This document shows positions 36,445 to 45,897 of a stretch of 64,000 nucleotides of DNA, one piece after another; position 1 is the first letter of the stretch; every line of letters starts with the position of its first letter. Where the stretch lies: positions 4,440 through 68,439 of the forward strand of contig CAZTAL010000101.1 in assembly GCA_964611525.1 (NCBI GenBank), read 5' to 3'. The stretch comes from JAAYJR01 sp964611525 (lineage in GTDB: Bacteria > Bacteroidota > Bacteroidia > Bacteroidales > Prolixibacteraceae). The position numbers were made by a program, and so were the translations under genes. The notes below the pieces were generated by a model that saw only the letters and a list, made by a program, of their open reading frames with translations, had not been told where the DNA came from and did no database searches.

Positions 36445-36458
36445 TTATAAAGCGTTAA
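36247..36458 (+). pseudogene. Frameshifted small two-helix membrane protein
   Basis: The frame from ATG 36247 (MKIFRTKYKKELLLSFLLII) carries one membrane helix and stops at 36384, but the other frame continues sensibly from a run of seven T (about 36323-36329) through YNLGKYSNF to a second helix (PVSPVFLIAGIIVARYFIKR) and a stop at 36456-36458. One extra T would join them into a 70-residue, two-helix protein. An unusually strong Shine-Dalgarno-like AAGGAGG precedes the ATG. Loss of one base, a sequencing error, or slippage at the T-run would all explain it. No known family recognised. Confidence 0.5.
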
Positions 36459-36657
36459 ACATACCTGTTTCTTCGATTATCACCGGATAGCCTTCCAGTT
36501 TTTCGGGGATTCTATTTATCAATTCCTCTGAAAGTCTGGTGACAAAAATTTTAATGCATGGTTTTTTGTTGCAAACACCTTCTCCTGTGCCGGCTATTCC
36601 GGGAATACCCATTAACTCATCAGTGTGTTTTTTGAGCACTTGTTCTATCGTGTTCAT
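36445..36657 (-). CDS. Stand-alone N-terminal domain of NAL1-like protease
   Basis: A 70-residue protein starting at ATG 36657 (MNTIEQVLKKHTDELM); the upstream 14-codon extension is not needed. Its segment IPGIAGTGEGVCNKKPCIKIFV and its end VIIEETGMFNA align with the region just before the protease domain of the neighbouring gene (NPEVVGTGTGVDEKGNPVIVVY and VVPKVTGMFKA). It is therefore a domain-only paralogue, 188 bases downstream on the same strand. Unlike the neighbour it has two Cys residues in the loop and no signal peptide. Function unknown; perhaps an inhibitor- or chaperone-like partner. Confidence 0.75.
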   Translation of the reverse strand: MNTIEQVLKKHTDELMGIPGIAGTGEGVCNKKPCIKIFVTRLSEELINRIPEKLEGYPVIIEETGMFNAL

Positions 36658-36845
36658 TTTATTTATAATAATACTTTCGTACCAAATCCTTTCTATCATG
36701 ATAAGACAAGGTGCGAAAGTATTGTGGAAATTTTATTCTATAAAATTTTATTTAATACCCCGACTTTTGGTTCGGAAATTTATACGTTTATATAGCTAAC
36801 TCCATGTGATATTTCAGGTCACTGCCTTGAAGTAATTTTTTATTA

Positions 36846-38483
36846 TTAAGGAGTTACAGTAAAACCATTTTCCAAAACGGCAGAAGAACCATCAGGATTT
36901 GTCACACGAACATCCCAGTAACGGTCTTTCGGCGGTCCGCCGCTTTTAAAAGTGAGGGTAGCTGTAATTTGTATTCCGTCTGTAGTGACATCAGTAATAG
37001 TTATAGCCGGAGCAGGGCCATCCCCATTTTCAAGAGCTACCGTAACGCCTGATGCAAATCCTGATCCATATATTGTCACATCTACCGAAGTTCCGGTTTG
37101 GGCGGATCCTGGAACAATTTCTGTTATGGTAATTCCGGCAGTCTGTCCGCTTACAGTAATATATTCCGAAGCTATATCTGTAGCACCGTCATCATCGGTT
37201 ACTGTAAGAGTTACCTTATAAGTTCCGTCTGAAGCATAAGTGTGACTCGGATTCTGAGCAGTCGAAGTACTTCCATCCCCGAAATTCCAGCTCCAGGAAA
37301 TGATAGAACCATCAGAGTCGGTGCTTTGGTCTGTAAAATTAACAGTCAACTCTGTTACAGAATAGGTGAAGTCCGCTGTCGGTGGAGAATTCACAGTACC
37401 ACCGGTTCCGTCATCAATAGTGACCTCAAATCTTGACAGGATTGGATCTATCGGACAGGCAATAGTTCTTTCCGTGCTTCCTGCAAATAAAAGTCCCACC
37501 GGATTATTACTATCATCCGTTACAATAAGAGATCCCGAATCACCGCCGTCACTGAAAGTACCGGGAGTTATCGAAATTTGATCTACGAAATGGGCCAATT
37601 TAACACACTTGAACGGACCCCGACTTTGATAACATACATCAACAGTAACATTTATTTCTGCTATTTCTCCCTGCGTCAAGCCTGTTGTACGTCCGTATTT
37701 CTGAACTATTTGTCCCACTTCTGCTGATGAAATAGTTGTCGCAGAAGGAGTTCCATATCCATCATCCACTGTAGAGTAATCCAGAGTAGTTGAGTAACAT
37801 AGCGCTATTGCAGCATCCATAATGTTATTTTCAGAAAAACTAATGGGTTCATAATCGTAAAGTGTGCCAATTGCATCTTCAGGATCACTACCACCGTCAG
37901 ATGGCCCTGGCTGCAAAACATTATCTCCGTCAGATGCTTCGTTGCTGTTGGCATAAACATGATTATTGCTTAGTGCATAAACATTACCTGCATCATCTTT
38001 AACCCTGCAACCAATAGTACCCGCAGTAATGTCGGGGTGACCGGTTGAAACACCAATAGGTACAGGTCGTTCAAATCTGGCGGTAGGATCTGTGTATGCT
38101 TTGAACATACCGGTAACCTTTGGTACTACCTTTATATTTTCAATAAAAGCCGGTAAAGCAGTTGGCTTATTTCCCCTGCCTATATTTTCAAGAGGCATAT
38201 CAGAGATCTGCTCAACATCTGAAAGAGTATAAACCACGATAACAGGATTGCCCTTTTCGTCGACGCCGGTTCCTGTTCCTACAACCTCAGGATTTCTGAA
38301 AAAAGCTTCAGTAACTTTATCCTGAATCTCCATTACGGATTGTATTTTTTCTATGGCAATGGTTAAACCCGGTGGCTGATCCCATTGCATTGGTTCTAAA
38401 GAGGGATCGAAAGGTTCATTACAAGTCTGGAAAACTGTAATAAAAAAAGAAAGAAAGAGAAGTCTAAGCAACAAATTTTTCAT
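36846..38483 (-). CDS. NAL1-like trypsin-fold lipoprotein with PKD and IPT domains
   Basis: A 545-residue lipoprotein (signal peptide with Cys about residue 21 in VFQTC). An N-terminal VGTGTGVD domain (about 45-135) precedes a trypsin-fold domain of the NAL1-like type (about 145-370) with an intact triad: His in LSNNHVYANS, Asp in NIMDAAIALCYS, Ser in SDGGDSGSLIV. A PKD domain (about 372-455, SWNFGDGSTS) and an IPT/TIG domain (about 455-545) follow. It is probably an outer-membrane-attached protease acting outside the cytoplasm. The target is unknown. Confidence 0.88.
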   Translation of the reverse strand: MKNLLLRLLFLSFFITVFQTCNEPFDPSLEPMQWDQPPGLTIAIEKIQSVMEIQDKVTEAFFRNPEVVGTGTGVDEKGNPVIVVYTLSDVEQISDMPLENIGRGNKPTALPAFIENIKVVPKVTGMFKAYTDPTARFERPVPIGVSTGHPDITAGTIGCRVKDDAGNVYALSNNHVYANSNEASDGDNVLQPGPSDGGSDPEDAIGTLYDYEPISFSENNIMDAAIALCYSTTLDYSTVDDGYGTPSATTISSAEVGQIVQKYGRTTGLTQGEIAEINVTVDVCYQSRGPFKCVKLAHFVDQISITPGTFSDGGDSGSLIVTDDSNNPVGLLFAGSTERTIACPIDPILSRFEVTIDDGTGGTVNSPPTADFTYSVTELTVNFTDQSTDSDGSIISWSWNFGDGSTSTAQNPSHTYASDGTYKVTLTVTDDDGATDIASEYITVSGQTAGITITEIVPGSAQTGTSVDVTIYGSGFASGVTVALENGDGPAPAITITDVTTDGIQITATLTFKSGGPPKDRYWDVRVTNPDGSSAVLENGFTVTP

Positions 38484-38569
38484 TTTTCCGGAATTTTTAT
38501 TTAATAATGCAAATTCCGAAAAAATTTCTTAAAAAGAAATGTTTTTAAAATATAATTTTAGCTTAAATG

Positions 38570-39520
38570 TTATACCTGACCCATTAAAAATTTGGTAACG
38601 GCAGTTTCAATTCTGTCGCTAAGCTCTGAAGTATCTGATTTTCTGAATCTTTCACCCGTAATATGTTCATAAAGTTCGATATACCTTTCAGATACAGAAT
38701 TTACAAATTCGTCTGTCATTTTGGGGACTTCCTGATCTTCCTGGCCATGAAATCCATTTTCTATGAGCCATTCACGGACGAATTCCTTGGATAATTGTTT
38801 TTGTTTTTCTCCGGCAGCCTGCCTTTCTTCATATCCTTCAGAATAAAAATAGCGTGAAGAATCAGGGGTATGTATTTCGTCTATCAGGTAGATTTCCCCG
38901 TCTCTTTCCCCAAATTCATATTTGGTATCGACAAGTATCAACCCTTTTTTTGCGGCCATTTCCGTACCTCTCTGAAAAAGTTGAAAGGTATAATCCTCAA
39001 GTCTTTTGTATTTATCCTTGCTAACAAGTCCACCGGCAATTACTTCTTCCATGGTTATATCTTCATCGTGTCCTTCTTTGGCTTTGGTAGTAGGAGTAAT
39101 GATAGGTTCCGGCAACTTTTGGTTTTCCGCCAAACCTTCGGGAAGCGGCACTCCGCAAAGAATGCGTTTCCCTGCTTTGTATTCCCGCCAGGCATGCCCT
39201 GAAAGATAATTGCGTATTACCATCTCCACCTTATAAGGATCACATATATGTCCTAATGTAACATTGGGATCAGGAGAATCTATTTTCCAGTTAGGAACTA
39301 TATCAGAGGTAGCATCAAGAAATGTGCTGGCAATCTGGTTTAAAACCTGGCCTTTATAAGGAATACCTCTCGGCAAAACTACGTCGAATGCAGATATACG
39401 GTCAGTGGCAACCATAACAAGCATATCATCATTTATATTATAAACATCACGGACTTTTCCATGATATACACTTTTTTGTCTTGGAAAATGAAAATCTGTT
39501 TTTGTTAATGCCTGGTCCAT
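38570..39520 (-). CDS. purC: Phosphoribosylaminoimidazole-succinocarboxamide synthase
   Basis: Joins CAIR and aspartate using ATP in purine synthesis (cytoplasm). The 316-residue, eukaryote-like long form is typical of Bacteroidota. Motifs include GKVRDVYNINDDMLVMVATDR (about residues 21-41, quoted here to its 20-residue core), SAFDVVLPRGIPYKG and the IYLIDEIHTPDSSRY segment. It follows the PhoH gene with a 302-base gap. Confidence 0.97.
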   Translation of the reverse strand: MDQALTKTDFHFPRQKSVYHGKVRDVYNINDDMLVMVATDRISAFDVVLPRGIPYKGQVLNQIASTFLDATSDIVPNWKIDSPDPNVTLGHICDPYKVEMVIRNYLSGHAWREYKAGKRILCGVPLPEGLAENQKLPEPIITPTTKAKEGHDEDITMEEVIAGGLVSKDKYKRLEDYTFQLFQRGTEMAAKKGLILVDTKYEFGERDGEIYLIDEIHTPDSSRYFYSEGYEERQAAGEKQKQLSKEFVREWLIENGFHGQEDQEVPKMTDEFVNSVSERYIELYEHITGERFRKSDTSELSDRIETAVTKFLMGQV

Positions 39521-39822
39521 GTTTTTATTCTTTATTTATTAGGAACAATAATAGAGTCCAAAAAGTTTTCATGGTTCAAATATAAATAACTTTAATTTAT
39601 TCATTGATACTTTATTTATTGAATTATCCATCATTTGGCAACAATTTATTGCCTATAATTACTCAGTTTAAAACAGAAGGGATGAAATAGAATCAGAATA
39701 ATGGACAAATGTTATTAATTGATTAATCCGCCCATTAAGTCTGGTAACTTCCTTTTGCTTTTCACCAGTATAGTCATGCACGAATGTTGGTTTATTTCTG
39801 ATCTGCCCCGGTTTTGTGATTT
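39521..39822. other. Intergenic region between phoH and purC
   Basis: 302 bases, AT-rich. A CAAATATA box at 39577-39584 reads TATATTTG on the minus strand and may be the purC -7 element, but no TTG partner is at the right distance. No ORF or hairpin stands out. Confidence 0.35.
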
Positions 39823-40833
39823 TTATTCTATGGAATTATTTTTTTCATCATTATTTTCTTTATTCGCCTTGTCTTTTAACTCTTTCTTTTCTTCATAATA
39901 ATTTTCATAGGCCTGTACAATATCCCTGACTAATTTATGGCGAACAATATCAAATTTATTAAACCGGACAACTGAAATTGATTTAATATCTTTGAGAAGT
40001 CCTAAAGCAAAAAGCAGTCCTGAATTACTTCGCTTAGGAAGGTCGATCTGGGTAATATCACCGGTTACTATGAATTTTGCATGCAGGCCCATCCTCGTAA
40101 GAAACATTTTTAATTGATTGACTGTAGTATTCTGGGCTTCGTCAAGTATTACAAAGGCATTGTTGAGAGTTCGTCCCCGCATGAACGCTAATGGTGCGAT
40201 TTGTATAATGCCGTCTCTTATGAAATCTTCAAGTTTACGCGGAGGAATCATATCCAGTAGTGCATCATAAAGCGGTTGCAGGTAAGGATCAATTTTTTCC
40301 TTAAGATCGCCCGGCAAAAATCCCAGATTCTCTCCGGCTTCAACAGCGGGACGACTGAGGATTATCCGTTTTATTTCCCTGTTTTTAAGGGCTTTTACAG
40401 CAAGGGCAATGGCAGTATAAGTTTTACCCGTACCGGCAGGGCCGATAGCAAATATTAAATCGTTTCTGATACTTTCTTCTTCAAGGGCACGTTGGTTTGG
40501 GGTTCTTGCACGAATAGGCCTTCCACTGTTTCCGAAAACGATAATATCTTTATCTGCTGCCACTTCTTCTTCCATGACAGAGATACCCTTTGAAAAGATC
40601 TGGAGAATTGTTTCTTCGGTTAATACGTTATAGTGTAAATAGTGGTCTAATAACAGTGCAAATTTTTTTTCGAAGTTGCTGATTAATTTATCTTCGCCCT
40701 TTATATACAGTGAATTACCGCGAGCTGTAATTTTCAGTTTAGGATATAAATTTTTTATGAGGTCTATTTTTGCATTGTTGATTCCAAAAAAATCTAACGG
40801 ATCAATGCCTTCCAAATAAATTTGTTTTTCCAA
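39823..40833 (-). CDS. phoH: PhoH family ATPase
   Basis: A 336-residue cytoplasmic P-loop protein of the PhoH/PhoL type. It has a KH-like N-terminal segment (about residues 25-75), a Walker A motif in GPAGTGKTYTA (about 132-142), a Walker B motif in AFVILDEAQNT (about 226-236) and an acidic-basic tail. PhoH proteins are RNA-associated ATPases, often next to ybeY. In Bacteroidota a PhoH gene beside purC is usual. A TTG-N20-TAATTTTG promoter lies 28-58 bases upstream. Confidence 0.93.
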   Translation of the reverse strand: MEKQIYLEGIDPLDFFGINNAKIDLIKNLYPKLKITARGNSLYIKGEDKLISNFEKKFALLLDHYLHYNVLTEETILQIFSKGISVMEEEVAADKDIIVFGNSGRPIRARTPNQRALEEESIRNDLIFAIGPAGTGKTYTAIALAVKALKNREIKRIILSRPAVEAGENLGFLPGDLKEKIDPYLQPLYDALLDMIPPRKLEDFIRDGIIQIAPLAFMRGRTLNNAFVILDEAQNTTVNQLKMFLTRMGLHAKFIVTGDITQIDLPKRSNSGLLFALGLLKDIKSISVVRFNKFDIVRHKLVRDIVQAYENYYEEKKELKDKANKENNDEKNNSIE

Positions 40834-40860
40834 TTCGATATTTTAAATATTTATTCACTT

Positions 40861-40891
40861 CAAAATTACATTCATTATAATAGTTGACCAA
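40861..40891 (-). promoter_or_regulatory. Putative housekeeping promoter of phoH
   Basis: On the minus strand TTG (40889-40891), 20 bases, then TAATTTTG (40861-40868), an exact TAnnTTTG match for the Bacteroidota primary sigma factor, 28 bases from the phoH start. Confidence 0.55.
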
Positions 40892-40962
40892 CTAATTTTT
40901 AAAAAAGGTTTATAAACCAACGTAGATTATTTAATTTTGTCAATTCTAAAAAAAATATATCC

Positions 40963-41742
40963 ATGCAAAAAAAATCAGATCAATTTAAAAAATTACTCGA
41001 TATCATTGAAGAGTTACGTGAAAAATGTCCGTGGGACAGGGAGCAGACTATGGAATCTCTAAGGAAACTGACAATCGAGGAAACATACGAATTAGGAGAC
41101 GCTGTTCTGAAGAAGGATATGAACGGAATTAAAAAGGAGTTGGGAGATTTGATGCTGCATATTGCTTTTTATGCGAAGATCGGTTCGGAGAAAGGAGCTT
41201 TTGATATGTGGGATGTACTGGAGGGCATCAATAATAAGCTAATATATCGGCATCCACATGTATTTGGTGATGTAGATGTAAATAATTCTTCAAAAAAGGT
41301 AAAAGAAAACTGGGAAGTTTTGAAATTGAAAGAAAAGGGAGGTAATAAAAGTGTGTTGGAAGGAGTTCCTAAAGATATGCCTGCACTGGTTAAAGCAAAT
41401 CGTATCCAGGAAAAAGCTAGCGGGGTTGGATTTGACTGGGATGAACCTGAACAGGTCTGGGATAAGGTAAAAGAAGAGGTGGAGGAACTAAGCAATGAAA
41501 TAAAAAAGGAGGACAAGGATAAAACGGAAGCTGAATTTGGTGATCTATTCTTTGCTTTGGTTAATGCTGCACGTTTATATGATATTGATCCGGAATCCGC
41601 TCTTGAAAGGACTAATCTAAAATTTATAAAACGGTTTAATCACATAGAGAGCGAAACCTTAAATAAAGGAAAGGATTTAAAGGGAATGACTTTAGAGGAA
41701 ATGGATAAATACTGGGATGAAGCAAAAAAACAGGAACGGTAG
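40963..41742 (+). CDS. mazG: Nucleoside triphosphate pyrophosphohydrolase
   Basis: Hydrolyses NTPs/dNTPs to monophosphate and pyrophosphate, a house-cleaning enzyme (cytoplasm). The 259-residue protein has two MazG domains. The N-terminal one carries CPWDREQTMESLRKLTIEE (about residues 20-38) and the EELGDLMLH-like metal-binding segment; the C-terminal one carries EEVEELSNEI and EAEFGDLFFALVNAAR. It stands alone, divergent from phoH with a 129-base gap. Confidence 0.95.
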   Translation: MQKKSDQFKKLLDIIEELREKCPWDREQTMESLRKLTIEETYELGDAVLKKDMNGIKKELGDLMLHIAFYAKIGSEKGAFDMWDVLEGINNKLIYRHPHVFGDVDVNNSSKKVKENWEVLKLKEKGGNKSVLEGVPKDMPALVKANRIQEKASGVGFDWDEPEQVWDKVKEEVEELSNEIKKEDKDKTEAEFGDLFFALVNAARLYDIDPESALERTNLKFIKRFNHIESETLNKGKDLKGMTLEEMDKYWDEAKKQER

Positions 41743-42011
41743 ATGATATTTAATTCTCTGGCAACAATAATTTTTACCGCAACATTAATGCTGCGGCTAA
41801 GAATACTTCATCAAATAAGGGCTTTAACCTAACCTGGACAAGCCAGAACCAAACAGGGTTTAAAAAAGTTGAATAAAAATTTTATCTGCTGTAATCCCTA
41901 TTAATGAAGAGCCACAGAAGACAGTCAAAAATATTCTGCCATAAAAAGTAAGAATATCAGTAGCAAGGCTCTAATAACTATTCTAGTCTGTTGAATTAAA
42001 CAGGTAAGTAT

Positions 42012-42131
42012 AGTCTGTCCATAAAATCCGCTGACTGTGTTATGCTTGCCCTCAAAATGGTCATTTACGAATAGTAAACTCACATTTTTCGGGCTTCACA
42101 AGCTTTGTCAGCGAACTTTCTAAACTAGACT
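42012..42131. repeat. Palindromic repeat element
   Basis: Outer arms AGTCT (42012-42016) and AGACT (42127-42131), and inner arms GCTGAC (42030-42035) and GTCAGC (42107-42112), share a centre near 42071. Between them GCCC/GGGC, AAAATG/CATTTT and TTTAC/GTAAA also pair. The left arm resembles 11014-11051, so this is probably one copy of a dispersed palindromic family. Confidence 0.6.
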
Positions 42132-42174
42132 CTCTACTTCATAGACAAGGACTAAGTAGTGATGGAATATATAC

Positions 42175-42209
42175 ACTAAAAAGCCGGTGCAATAAATTAC
42201 ACCGGCTTT
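42175..42209 (-). terminator. Rho-independent terminator of nifJ
   Basis: A perfect 10-bp stem AAAGCCGGTG / CACCGGCTTT with a 10-base loop, followed on the minus strand by five T. It lies 94 bases past the nifJ stop codon. Confidence 0.85.
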
Positions 42210-42302
42210 AATATTACATCCTGTAATAAAGGGCTAATAAATTTATTATTTCTAATTTAGGATTTACAATTTACAAATTTAATTTATAAATCCACTAAGT
42301 GG

Positions 42303-45300
42303 CTAATCACTTTTTTTTGAGAAATCCATATTAACCAGTCGCTTGTAAGAATCATATCTCCATTTTGAACTTTTTTCTGCTTCTGTGAATAATTTATCAG
42401 CTTCGGCAGGGAAAGTTTTTTTCAATGAAGTATATCTTACTTCGCCATTAAGGAAATCCTGGAATTTATTCCAGTCAGGTTCCTTTGAATCAAGCTGGAA
42501 TGGATTTTTACCTTCTTTTTCAAGCAGGGGATTGTACCTGTACAGAGACCAGTATCCACATTCCACTGCCTTTTTTTCTTCTTCCTGCGTTTTTCCCATG
42601 CTGGCTCTCAAACCGTGGTTAATACAGGGAGCATAAGCAATAATAATAGATGGTCCGGGATAAGCCTCTGCCTCCCTGAGGGCTTTCAGATACTGATTCT
42701 GGCTGGCTCCCATTGCTACCTGTGCAACATAAACATATCCATAAGTCATTAGCATCGCTCCCAGATCTTTTTTACGTATCTTTTTACCGGAAGCAGCAAA
42801 TTTTGCCACTGCACCTATAGGTGTTGACTTGGAGGACTGACCTCCTGTGTTGGAATATACTTCTGTGTCGAGCACAAGTACATTTACATCTTCACCGCTT
42901 GCCATTACATGATCAAGGCCTCCGTATCCTATATCATATGCCCAGCCATCACCTCCGAATACCCATATGGATTTCTTGACCAAATATTGTTTCAGACTGG
43001 TTATAACTTTAGCGTATTCACTTTCGCTATCGGCTATTGCCTCCATTACAGCGGCTGATGCTTTTACGGATCCTTCAGCATTGTCTTTATTTTCAAGCCA
43101 CGATTCGAATGCTTCCTTTTCCTTATCTGTAACTCCGTTTTTTATAGCGTTAGTCATGATATCAGCTATCCGGTTACGATGAGCAGTTACTCCTTCTGAG
43201 AAGCCGAATCCATATTCGGCATTGTCTTCAAAAAGTGAGTTTGCCCAGGCCGGGCCATGTCCTGACTCCGAATGTTTGCAGTATGGTGTGGATGGTGCCG
43301 ATCCTCCCCAGATAGATGAACATCCCGTAGCATTTGCAATCATCATACGTTCTCCAAACAATTGAGTAATTAATTTTACATATGGAGTTTCTCCGCAACC
43401 TGCACATGCACCGTGGAATTCAAGTAAGGGTTGCGCAAACTGTGAGTTTTTAACCGATTTGCTTTTGTCCACAACATTTTCTTTCAGGGATACCTTATTT
43501 GTCATGTAATCCCAACGCTCTATTTCGTCACGCTGTGTGTCCAGTGGCTTCATAACCAAGGCTTTTTCTTTTGTAGGGCAGACATCAACGCAGTTTTCGC
43601 AACCGGTGCAGTCAAGAACGCTGACCTGCAAACGATAATTCAATCCTTCAAACATTTTAGAAGGTTTGGCAGGCAAAGTTACAGTTCCTTCAGGTGCTTC
43701 CTTAGCTTCCTCGTCAGTGAGAAGAAAAGGACGAATGGTAGCATGGGGACAAACATAAGCACACAAATTACACTGAATACATAGATCTGGTTTCCATTCA
43801 GGCACATTGATAGCGACACCACGTTTTTCATAGGCAGTTGTTCCTGCAGGGAATGTTCCGTCTTCAGCACCAACAAACGCAGATACCGGCAGATCATCAC
43901 CTTGTTGGGCGTTTATTACGTCAGCTACTTTTGTAATAAATTCCGGACGGTCGGTATGGCCATCAGTTTCTTTAATTTCAATATCTTTCCATTCTGAGGG
44001 TACTTCTACTTTATGAACATTCTTGCCGCCTTCTTCTACAGCCGCATAATTCATATTGACAATCTGTTCTCCTTTTCTTCCATATGATTTGTCAATAGCT
44101 TTTTTCATTTCTTTTACAGCCATTTCATATGGAATAACCTCTGTTATTTTGAAAAAAGCCGACTGCATAATTGTATTGGTTCGTGTGCCCAATCCAATTT
44201 CCTCACCTAATTTTGTACCGTTAATGATGTAAAAATTAATCTCATTCTCGGCCAGATATTTTTTCATATGATCAGGCAGGCGGCGTTTTGTTTCCTCTTC
44301 GTCCCAAATGGAATTAAACAGAAAAGAACCTCCTTTTTTCAAACCTCGTAACATATCATATTTATTGATATAAGAGGGAACATGGCAAGCTACAAAATCC
44401 GGTGTTGTCACCAAATAGGTTGAGCGGATGGGTTCATCACCGAAACGTAGGTGAGAACAGGTAAAACCTCCTGATTTTTTTGAATCGTACTGGAAATAAC
44501 CCTGACAATATTTATCGGTGGAGTCACCTATTATTTTAATAGAATTTTTATTAGCTCCTACTGTTCCGTCTGATCCTAATCCGTAAAATCTTGCCTGGTA
44601 TGTACCTTTTGGAGTCATATCCACCTCAGGTTTTTTTGGCAAAGATTTGAATGTGACATCATCTTCAATTCCTATCGTAAAATCATTTTTTATCTCTTTT
44701 CTTTCCAGATTTTCATATACTGAAAGTATCTGGGCAGGTGTAGTATCTTTTGATCCCAGTCCAAAACGTCCTCCAACGATTTCAGGAGCATCTTTTTTGT
44801 TGTAAAAGACATTTTTTACATCCAGATAGAGCGGCTCACCATTTGATCCGGGCTCTTTAGTCCTATCGAGCACAGCAATACGCTTCACTGTTTTGGGAAC
44901 TGCCTGTAAAAAATATTTTGGTGAAAACGGCCTGTAAAGATGTACCGCGATCATTCCTGCCTTTTTCCCCTGTGCATTAAGATAATCTACGGTTTCACGT
45001 ATAGTATCCGTTGCTGTGCACATTGCAATGACAATATTTTCAGCATCAGGATTTCCATAATAATTAAAAGGCTGATAATTACGGCCTGTAATCTTACTTA
45101 TTTCTTTCATATATTCTGCTACAATATCAGGAACTGCATCGAAGAATTTATTAGCAGACTCCTTTGACTGAAAATAAATATCCGGATTCTGTGCAGTGCC
45201 GCGTGTAACAGGGTGTTCAGGATTCAGTGCTCGGTCACGGAATTCCTGCAGCGCTTTCTGGTCAACCAGTGGTTTCATATCTTCCATCTGAATAGCTTCA

Positions 45301-45854
45301 ATTTTCTGAATTTCATGGGACGTACGGAACCCATCAAAGAAGACCAAAAACGGAACTCTTGATTTAATTGCTGCTAAATGAGCAACACCTGCCAAATCCA
45401 TCTCTTCCTGTACCGATCCGGTAGCTATCATAGCAAATCCTGTTTGACGGCAGGCATAAATATCGCTATGATCGCCAAAAATGGACAGAGCATGACCGGC
45501 TAAAGCACGTGCGCTAACATGAAAAACTGCAGGAAGCAGTTCCCCGACCATCTTATACATATTTGGTATCATTAACAATAATCCCTGTGATGCAGTGTAG
45601 GTTGTTGCTAATGCACCTGCTTGAAGAGCACCATGTACAGCACCCGAAGCACCTCCTTCACTTTGCATTTCAGCAAGCCTGATTGGACGTCCGAACATAT
45701 TCTTCTTTCCTGAGGCAGCCCATTCGTCAACATACTCTGCCATAGTTGAGGATGGTGTAATAGGGTAAATACATGCCACTTCACTGAACATATAGCTCAT
45801 ATAAGATGCAGCATAATTACCATCACATGTGATGAATTTTTTTTGTTTTGTCAT
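42303..45854 (-). CDS. nifJ: Pyruvate:ferredoxin (flavodoxin) oxidoreductase
   Basis: Oxidatively decarboxylates pyruvate to acetyl-CoA and reduces ferredoxin (cytoplasm, anaerobic metabolism). The single-chain form of 1183 residues carries all domains: N-terminal transketolase-like domain, a CoA-binding region, two 4Fe-4S motifs (CIQCNLCAYVCPH and CTGCENCVDVCP, about residues 690-760) and the C-terminal thiamine-diphosphate domain (GCSSIWGGSAPSTPYC, GDGWAYDIGYGGLDHV). It indicates an anaerobic or facultative life. It has its own terminator and follows the AAA ATPase gene by 43 bases. Confidence 0.98.
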   Translation of the reverse strand: MTKQKKFITCDGNYAASYMSYMFSEVACIYPITPSSTMAEYVDEWAASGKKNMFGRPIRLAEMQSEGGASGAVHGALQAGALATTYTASQGLLLMIPNMYKMVGELLPAVFHVSARALAGHALSIFGDHSDIYACRQTGFAMIATGSVQEEMDLAGVAHLAAIKSRVPFLVFFDGFRTSHEIQKIEAIQMEDMKPLVDQKALQEFRDRALNPEHPVTRGTAQNPDIYFQSKESANKFFDAVPDIVAEYMKEISKITGRNYQPFNYYGNPDAENIVIAMCTATDTIRETVDYLNAQGKKAGMIAVHLYRPFSPKYFLQAVPKTVKRIAVLDRTKEPGSNGEPLYLDVKNVFYNKKDAPEIVGGRFGLGSKDTTPAQILSVYENLERKEIKNDFTIGIEDDVTFKSLPKKPEVDMTPKGTYQARFYGLGSDGTVGANKNSIKIIGDSTDKYCQGYFQYDSKKSGGFTCSHLRFGDEPIRSTYLVTTPDFVACHVPSYINKYDMLRGLKKGGSFLFNSIWDEEETKRRLPDHMKKYLAENEINFYIINGTKLGEEIGLGTRTNTIMQSAFFKITEVIPYEMAVKEMKKAIDKSYGRKGEQIVNMNYAAVEEGGKNVHKVEVPSEWKDIEIKETDGHTDRPEFITKVADVINAQQGDDLPVSAFVGAEDGTFPAGTTAYEKRGVAINVPEWKPDLCIQCNLCAYVCPHATIRPFLLTDEEAKEAPEGTVTLPAKPSKMFEGLNYRLQVSVLDCTGCENCVDVCPTKEKALVMKPLDTQRDEIERWDYMTNKVSLKENVVDKSKSVKNSQFAQPLLEFHGACAGCGETPYVKLITQLFGERMMIANATGCSSIWGGSAPSTPYCKHSESGHGPAWANSLFEDNAEYGFGFSEGVTAHRNRIADIMTNAIKNGVTDKEKEAFESWLENKDNAEGSVKASAAVMEAIADSESEYAKVITSLKQYLVKKSIWVFGGDGWAYDIGYGGLDHVMASGEDVNVLVLDTEVYSNTGGQSSKSTPIGAVAKFAASGKKIRKKDLGAMLMTYGYVYVAQVAMGASQNQYLKALREAEAYPGPSIIIAYAPCINHGLRASMGKTQEEEKKAVECGYWSLYRYNPLLEKEGKNPFQLDSKEPDWNKFQDFLNGEVRYTSLKKTFPAEADKLFTEAEKSSKWRYDSYKRLVNMDFSKKSD

Positions 45855-45897
45855 TTTATTTCTTTTTAATTCAAACTATTAGTATTTCTGTTTTCTA

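Larger units (their letters stand above)
41743..42302. other. Intergenic region between mazG and nifJ
   Basis: 560 bases. It contains a 120-base imperfect palindrome (42012-42131) and the nifJ terminator (42180-42209). A 40-codon open segment without a start (41754-41876) ends in an Asn/Thr-rich sequence and may be a gene relic, but it is too short to call. Confidence 0.6.

Noticed and set aside
41754..41876. Forty-codon open segment ending in an Asn/Thr-rich sequence after mazG
   Set aside because: It has no start codon, is shorter than many random open frames, and I recognise no family in it; at most a gene relic.
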